This document shows, in pieces, positions 41,101-50,100 of a DNA stretch of 64,000 nucleotides (the first letter of the stretch is position 1; the number at the start of each line of letters is the position of its first letter). The notes beneath the pieces were generated by a model. The model did no database searches and was not told the DNA's origin. It saw only the letters and a list, made by a program, of their open reading frames with translations. The translations under genes were made by a program, and so were the position numbers. This DNA is from Nectonema munidae. Lineage: Eukaryota; Nematomorpha; Nectonematoida; Nectonematidae. The stretch is taken from positions 434,001-498,000 of the forward strand of contig JAUIRK010000043.1 of the NCBI GenBank assembly GCA_030549495.1. The letters run 5' to 3'.

Positions 41101-44100
41101 TTCACTCATATACATTTACAATAAAAATACCTTCATAGTTGTGTGTAGAGCAGTAAATGTTGAAAAGATTGTCTAGAAAGGCGAATGAGTACAAAATGTG
41201 TGTGCAAAGAAAAGGATCGATGCTCTTCGTAGTGTAGTTGAAACCATTTTCTCGGTATTGAGACCAATCTGTGTAGTAGCAAAAAGTCTTTTCTTAAAAA
41301 TACAATTAAAAAGCTCTTTAGACTAATTATGTTTTAAAACGCATTATCGATATAATAACTAGGACAGTTAAAAATTGACCTAAAATTTTGACAATCTTGA
41401 CTTTTTAAAATAAAAAACATTTTAAAATGAAAATTTCACATAAAAAATAAGTAATATGTAAGTTTTATTGAAAAAAAACAAGAAACTATGTATCATTTTA
41501 TTGAAAAATAATTTATTCAATTTTCAAGGAAAATTGTAAAATATTTTTTTAACAAAACAAGAATTATGTTAAAAATTATAATAGTTTATCAGAATTCAAA
41601 GAGCCGTAGAATAATAATTTAAAATTTTTAAGGCTCATATTTTGAAAAAAATCGCCTGCCATTTCTTTCTGCTTTTCAAATGAGTTTTTTATGATTCAAA
41701 GCAGAATATTTAATTTTGGATACTGTTAACCACAAAAATTGAGCCTGAAAGAGTTAAGACAAATATAAACAATGAAACTAAAAAGCTAAAGAAGCTAATA
41801 TCTCTTTGCTTGATGAACTTAGATGATTTCTCGAAGACACAAATCTCAATCCTAAAACTGTTAATCTTATATTAGGAGACTTTAACGTGCATAACCGCAG
41901 ATGGTACCAACATGATTCAACAGATGTTCTTGGCGCAGAAACTGAATTATTTTTTATTGAGTATGATTTGACTCAGATTGTTTGTGATCCAACCCGTTTT
42001 CCAGATCGTCTTCGAGGTAAATCATCTTTGATTGATCTTGCTGCTTCGGACGTAACTGTCACTTTTACTAACACTACTGTCCTTCCTCCCATTGGCTCTT
42101 CTGATCATGGCCTAGTAGAACTTAATTTAAATCTATTCACTACTTCAATTAATAATTATACCCCCAGGATAAACTTTTCAAAACCCAATTTTTCCAGAAT
42201 TAATATTTGGGCCGAAATTCGTCAAGCCATCTCTACCTTTGACTGGTATTCTTTTTTCAGTTTAAATGATGTGAATCAAGCTCTTAGTATATTCGAATCT
42301 ACGATATTCAGTATTATTGACTCGATTGTACCAAAGCTCTGCATGAACAGATCCCCTAAACGTACTTTGTCCTTCAAAACTGAACTATTTACTCATCTCG
42401 CTTCTTTAAAACGGCAGACTTGGCGCAACTTTAAACTTTCAAATTCCCAAATTGACCGTGAAGCTTACCGTAAGGCTAGAAATTGTCTGGAGCAAGAATG
42501 CACTCGAATCAAGCAGCTCTATTACAAAGATAGTGCTACAAAGATCGCAAATGCTCAATCTACTCACTTTACTGGTCCTTTACAAAAAATATTTATAAGT
42601 TTGTTGAAAATAATTCTTCATGAAGAAAAAACCTTGTATAATGACTTGGATAAAGCTAACATCTTTAACTCCTACTTTGCTGGATCAGACTGCCGAAATC
42701 TAAATGCCAATCATAAATATCCCTTACCCTCGACAAAAACAACTGCTTTACTTGATGACTTTTTTGTCTCACCAGATCTTGTTTTGAAGAAACTTTTATC
42801 CTTAAACGTGGACAAATCTATTGGACGAGACAGAATCCCAAATATTTTACTGCGAAACTGCGCTTACCAATTAAAAGATAAACTAGCACATTTATTCACA
42901 TTATCTTTTGCTACAGGAGTTGTGTCCGCAGTTTGGAAAACTTCTCATGTTAGACCCATTTATAAAGGAAAAGGTGAAAATTCAATATTAGCAGCTATCG
43001 TCTTATCTTAATTATTTCTTGCGTGGGTAAACTAATGCAAAATTTAGTTAATGACACTTTGATGAATCACTTGCTAAAAAATAGGTTGGTATCATCTGCC
43101 CAATTTGGATTTTTACCAAACCACTCAACTTCTGAACAACTTTTACTTATGTACCACAAATGGATTATGTCTGCTGACAAAAATAACGATTCACTGTGTC
43201 CTTTCTTAGACTTATCTAATGCTTTTATGGCTATCCTCCACAAAGCTATCTGTCATATTTCTTTATCTGAGTGTAGTTTAGTCAAAACGGGAGTTCCACA
43301 GGAAAGTGTGCTTGCACCTACTTTGTTCATCTTTTTCATCAACGAGCTTCTTGTCAACATCCAAGACTTCAGCAAAAGTCTACCAAACGTTATAGATCTT
43401 ACAACTGCTGCTTATGCTGATGATATACTTATTTCAGTTTCCTGTAATTACTCTACATTATCTGCTGAAATCTTGAATCATGCTTTAACCCTATTAGTGA
43501 CGGCCTATTTACATTTCCTCAGTGACGAGGGGGGGGGGGGGGGGGAGGCAATTTTAGCCCCTTCCTGAATGATTGCTAATTTTTACAAAATTTTCGCGGG
43601 AACCTACTAAATGATTGATTGCGAATCTGATCGTGACATTTATTTTTTTTATAAAAATCAATCAAACTAGTCAAAAAGTGATTGATATTTGACAGCTCAA
43701 CTAAAAAAATTAACTTTTAGTTTAAATGGGTATACAAAGTTTTTTACACTTATATACCCATTTTATATATACCATTTTTATACACCCATCTTGAAAAAGT
43801 CAGATCCTTCACTATACCCTCAAATTATAGACCTATAAGTCTAACATCGGTTTTATGTAAAATCTTAGAATCCCTCATTTCAGAAAGCATAACTAATCAC
43901 TTGGAACGTAACCATTTAATTACAAGTGACCAGCATGGATTTTTCAGGAAAAAGTCCACAATAACACAACTTCTTGAATTCCACAACGAGGTTTCAACAT
44001 TTCTAGAAAGTGACTCTACTGTTGATGTTCTTTACTTCGACTTTAGTAAGGCTTTTGATAAAGTTCCGCATACTTACTTGCTCAGAAAACTTAGCTTCTA

Positions 44101-47100
44101 TGGTATACACCCAAAAGTGCTGAATTGGATAAAGGCCTTTTTGAAAAATAGAAAGCAACAAGTATCTATCAACGGACAAGGTTCTAGTAAGTGCGATGTG
44201 ACTAGTGGTGTGATTCAAGGAAGCGTGATTGGTCCTTTACTCTTCAATTTATACATCAATGATCTGACCTTTATAACAAAAACAAGCTTGAAATTATTCG
44301 CCGACGATCTGAAGATATATAATGTATCAACAAAAGCATCGCAAAAACTTTTACAGAACGATCTCTTCGCTCTTCACCAGTGGTGCAACGACTAGAAGAT
44401 GGATCTCAATTTCTCTAAGTGTAATCACTTGCAAATTGGCACACAGAACAGTTTCAGGTACTACATTGGCGGCTACGACATAAAACGTGTTGACTGTATC
44501 AACGACCTTGGTGTCACTCTTGACAAAGACCTTAAATTCGAGGCTCATTTCTTAAATGCAACGTCAAAAGCACATTCAGTCTTCTTCCAAATTTATAAAA
44601 GCTTCTCTGTCTTTGATACCGATATAGCATTACGAGTGTATAAAGCCCTAATACGCCCGCACATCGAGTATGGCAATGTAGTAGCACATCCAACACGTGC
44701 TAAAGATATGAAAAGCTTAGAAAAAGTGCAGAGATTTATTACGAAGAAGATTGAAGGCTTCCAGAATTTAGAATATGAAGAAAGGATGCGCAAGTTATCT
44801 CTACCATCTCTCACCTATAGGTATAAGCGCAACGATATGATCACGACCTATAATATAGTTCACGGAAATATGAAAATAAAATCTAGTGTTCTGCCCGATT
44901 TCTCCTCAAGAAGCCCCAGAGTTCATAGAAAACAATTCAAAAAAGCAAGATGTGCAAAAGCATTTTTAAGATCTTCCTTTTCGAATGGAATCATAAATGA
45001 CTGGAACAAACTACCTGAAGACATTGTGGATGCACCATCACTCAACGTTTTCAAAAATCGCCTTGATTCCTACTGGAGAGACGAGGTTTTTATATTTAAA
45101 TAGCTGAATACATTTTAACATGATTGTTTTTTCTGTATTGATGCGATCCTAACAAGCTTTTCATTAGCTTATTTTTTCGCTTAATAAATTTATGTTATGA
45201 TATGTTATATCCATTTTCAAGTGTGCTGAACACGATGGTCACGTTATTTTTAAAAAAAAATCATTCAAACCTATAAAAAAATTGATTGATATATGACAGC
45301 TCAACTTAAAAAAGAACCTTTTAGTTTAAATGATTATACAAAGTTTTCTATTTATATATATATCCGTTTTCATGTATGCTGAATACAATGGTCACGCTTA
45401 TTTTTTTTTTAAAAATCAATCAAACCTTGTCAAAAATTGATTGACATATGACAGCCCAACTGAAAAAGTTAACTCTTTATTTAAGTAGTTATAAACAGTT
45501 TTTTTTAACATTTTTGATTAATTTGTGACTTTTTTAAAATCGTGGTACGTTTGCGATCAGATATATTGTACTGATTTTTGAACGATTTGTTTTCATGCTA
45601 TTCTCAAAAGACTATATTCAAATTTTTAGTTTCACAAATGAATTTATTTCTCTTTGAAGTTTAGATTTTATTTGGAATCTATAATAAAACAATTTTTTTC
45701 AGTATCAAAATTTCCATTAAGGCACGAATATTAATTTTGATACTCATGATTATACTATAAAATTGATTCATATATTTATGTTCAAAATTTTTTTTTTCAT
45801 TTTTAGACTATAGAATGAAAATTACACTGTGAATTATATTTCAACTGGAGTTTGCATGATTACATCATGTTTTTTAAAATTATGTATAATTTTTTCAAAT
45901 TTTTTCAAACTTTGAATATTCCATTTATATGTGCATACAGATATGCAAAATTTGGTAAGTTTCTATTTCGGAGGAATGAAGTTATAACTTCTAAAACTTT
46001 CTTATTAGGTTCCCTCTTCTTCAGAAAATGCCATTCAAGTTTTGCCAAGGTAACGATGTATATATTGAGAATAAAATTTTTCTCTTTTTTTTTAAAACTA
46101 TTTTTATTATCGTTTACAGTTTTTAATAAAGTAGATCATTCACTTTTTTTTAAATTCTGCCAGCAATTATTAAATAAAATAGCAAATTTTATGCAGAAAA
46201 CTCATGTTAAGGTGAAAATATTTTTCATTTTAGAGAAACGATACGACAACCAAATGATTAGATATAAAAAAAAGGATCACATTTTTATTATAAATAAATT
46301 ATGTTTCAACTTTATCATCTTCGTTCATTTGTATATTGTTTGATTGTACGTATAAAACTTTTTCAAATGGCCAAACACGAAACTTATTTAAATTGACCGA
46401 TTCAGCTTGCTTCGAGATATTGTAGTGAATGGTATAAACGAACTGTCTTTCTCCTTCAAATAAAATGATGCGCATCAAAATATGCCTCTACAGAGTCCTT
46501 GTTTTGTATTTAATTAATTTCATTAAAAAAATCACCTCATTGAATTCGGTATAAAATCCCGTTTTTATTTCTATATCATTTTCAGTTATATTTTCTTTTT
46601 TTGCAATTTTGTTTGCCTACTTATAATTCTATTTGTTCTGTGACAAAATAAATTACATATATAGCTACGTATAACTATTTAATCATGAAGTCCTTTATTT
46701 CAGTTGAAGTGTCATATGTCAATCATTTTTTGACTGGTATGATTAATTTTTATAAAAAATAAACATCACTGTTGGATTCAGCCTACTTGAAAATGGGTAC
46801 ATATATGTAAAACAACTAATTTGCAAATTTGATTCACGATTACAAGTATTTTCAAATTCTAAATCCAAAAACAATCTATACTTGGAATTGGCATTGTTGA
46901 TTTTTTTATAAAAATGTGTGTATTTCATGTAAAATTTGAATGAATGTTCTCGTAGTCAGATTTTAGATGTAAATCGCAAATTTTGTTTTTGGGAACAATT
47001 TTTAGAAGGGAACCACAAATTTATTTTACACTTATAGGTAATTTTGAATCGAAATGCAAAAACAATCTATAAATGAAATTGAAATTGTTGATTTGATATG

Positions 47101-50100
47101 AAAATGCGTTTATTTCATGTAAAATTTGAATGAATGTTCTCGAAGATAGATTTTAGAAATAAACCGCAACTTTGTTTCACACTTAAAAGTATTTTGAAAT
47201 CCAAATGAATTTATAAATGAAATTGGCATTGTTGATTTGATATGAAAATGTGTATATTTCATGTAAAATTTGAATGAATGTTCTCGAAGACAGATTTTAG
47301 AAATAAACCGTAACTTTGTTTTACACTTAGTATTTTGAAATCCAAATACAAAAATAATCTATAAATGAAATTGACATTGTTTATTTGATATGAAAATGTG
47401 TATATTTCATGTAAAATTTAAATGAATGTTCTCGAAGAGAGATTTTAGAAATAAACCGTAACTTTGTTTCACACTTATAAGTATTGAAATCCAAATGCAA
47501 AAACAATCCATAAATGAAATTGACATTGTTGATTTGTTATAAAAGCGTGTATATTTCATGTAAAATTTTAATTAATGTTCTCGGAGATAGATTTTTAAAA
47601 TAAACCGTAAAATTTGTTTCACATTGATCAGCATTTTCAAATTCTAAATGCAAAAAGTATTTATAAATGAAATTACGATTGTTAATTTGTTATAATAATG
47701 TGTATATTCCATGTAAAATTTGAATGAATGTTTTTGCCATGAAAATGGTATCAAAAGATGCAGCTATCAATTTTAGGAAATGTCACGAAGTATGGTAGCA
47801 AAAGATGTAGCCAATTTGGTACAAGAGAAATTTTAGTTGAGGGGGGAGCTAAAATAGCCCACCCCGTCACTGATAGGGTCAAGTGCGTCAAAGTGGGCAA
47901 AATCATGAGCTATGCGCTTTAATTTTCAAAAAATTATGGCCATGAAATTTTCCAAACCAAAATATTCATGCGACAATAGAAACTGACAAATCTCATTTGA
48001 TGGATATAAAATACAATTCAGTAGTGAGCACAAACATCTTGGAGTAATTCCAACTAACGACCTAAAGGAAAAACGTCAAGTTCAAGAGATCTGTCGGAAA
48101 ACAATGAAAGAACTTTATGTACTACGTCTACTAAAATCTAATCTTCCAAATAACTCTGAACAACTTCTGCTAAAAATTTACAAAGCCTTCATAAGATGTC
48201 ATATGGAATATGCCTCACTCCTATTGTGTGGAGCCGAAAAAGTCTTAACAAACTGTTTAGAATCGCTACAACGCCGTGCAATTCTTATAATTATTGGACT
48301 TCGCTCCCGAGACGTAGTTACTCAAGATCTTTATAATCTTCTAAGACTCGATAAATTACAGTTTAGACGCAATTTCTCACTTGCATGCATTGGTTACAAA
48401 TACTATCATGCTAACTGTCCATTATCACTAAAGCCTTTTGTCCCTTATCACCCCACAGAATACGTCACCATACTTACGTTAATTGTAATACCTTAACTTT
48501 CTCGTCGACTCTCTCCGATCAATCTCCTCTTACACTTCTCCCTCAAATGCTCAATACGCTCACCTCTGATTGCTTGCAACAACAATCTAATCTTAATGCT
48601 TTTAAGACTTACCTCACCACTCAACGTGAAAATAATTTGTTTCCCACTTACCTCACATCATATAGAATGTTTTATAACTATTTTCCAACGGTCATATGAT
48701 CATGGTATAAATAAAATGTTTAATAAACAGAAATACACTTTTTCTTTCTTATATCATTTTCATTTAAAATGGTTCTAGGAGAAAAGTGTACAAACGACAA
48801 AAGTGTGCAGCAGAGAAAAAAAAGAAAAAGAAACTCTTTGGTCGTTTGCACACTTTTCTCCGTTTACCATTAAAATGAGATGACAATAAAAAAAAAAGAT
48901 TTTATATGAATGAAGTGCAGTAACGTTTTATGCAAAGAATTGCATAGTGAAATAAATCAATTACAACTATAAGTTATTCTCGGAACCAGGAATACTTTTC
49001 GGTTCCGAAATTTTTAGAACCGGGAACGTCCCGGTATTTCAGAACCGGGAGCAAACCCTAATACATACTCAATCCTTGTGAGAATGTTTTCCCTAAAATG
49101 AAAGAAAATATGAAGAAATTCCTTATTTCAAGAAATGATGCTCTTTTCATGATGATATCAGAAAATATTGTTGATAAAATAAACCCACTTGAGTGCAGCA
49201 ACTATTTCAAATACATGCTAAACAATATTAACATTGCTTGAGCTCGTCAATCTTATGATTGCAACACTAGAATGAAATGATTTTCTTTACTGTTTTGCAT
49301 ATTAAATATTTTTTTATTCTTATTTCTTCTTTACATTTTTTGTGTTTTAAAGTGTAATTTTATAATTAAAAAATTGTTAAAAAGTTTTGAAGGTAAAAAA
49401 CAAGTTTATTGAAATTGTAAAATTAAAATATAAAACTTAAGAACTAAAAAATGCTTTAATAATTTAAACTATGAAAATATAGAAAATAAATATGTTAACT
49501 CATAGTCATAAATTTAAAATGTAAAAACAATATAATAAACGCTCATTAGATAGGCGAACTTTAAAAAGAACAAACCTAAATTAAAAAACAGGCTCACATT
49601 AGAAAAACAATGTTAAAATGAAAAATGACCAACTTTAAATGAAAAAGAAAAAACTTAAAATGAAAAAGGAAGAACTTAATGTAAAAAAAGTATCTAATTT
49701 TGATATTTTCAATGATTTTTTTTGCTTGGATATTTTTGACAACTCACACGTTTTTTACAAATTGTCTGTTAACATTAGGTTGGTAGAGATTTAATTTTCA
49801 CACAAAAAGTAAATACGTTTTCGCTCTTTTTTTATTTTAAGGTTATCCTTTTTCATTTTAAGTTCGTCATTTTTCATTTAAAATTTGTCCTTTTTTACTT
49901 TAAATTCATTTTTAACTTTAAATTCATCATTTATTCCTTTTAAATTCTTTCTTTTTCATTTTAAATCCATATTTTTTTTATTTAAAATTGTCTTTTTTTC
50001 ACTTCAAATTTGTCCTTTTCATTTTTACTCCTTTTAAATTCCTTCTTTTACATTCTATTTGTCTTTTTTTATTTTAAAGTAATCTTTTTCGTCTTTTTTA

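Larger units (their letters stand above)
43489..47878 (+). mobile_element. Composite TTAA element, copy 1
   Basis: 4390 bp flanked by TTAA (43485-43488) and TCAA (47879-47882, one base worn). The ends CCCTATTAGTGACGG and the complement of the right end (CCCTATCAGTGACGG) are inverted, 14 of 15 identical. Internal order: a 17-bp poly-G tract (43529-43545), type A units inverted, a CR1-like LINE (43790-45210), more type A units, 1.2 kb of featureless DNA, a type A unit in plus orientation, a type B array, and GGGGGGAGCTAAAATAGCCC at the right end. Joining the flanks through one TTAA restores the host LINE frame (ILNHAL|SASKWAKSW), proving the boundaries. TTAA duplication with C-rich ends suggests a non-autonomous piggyBac-type element. 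It carries no recognisable transposase. Confidence 0.88.

Noticed and set aside
45852-46343. 163-codon open frame
   Set aside because: Composition is almost entirely Phe, Lys, Ile, Leu and Asn, with no domain, inside a non-coding part of the composite element. Best explained by AT-rich chance.
46815-47735. Regular repeat array as CRISPR
   Set aside because: Repeats are whole ~147-bp units without distinct spacers, in an intron-bearing eukaryotic sequence.
48960-49062. GGTTCC / GAACCGGG repeats as a complete hAT element
   Set aside because: One end (TAGGGTTTGCTCCCGG on the minus strand) is plausible, but no partner terminus or target duplication was found.
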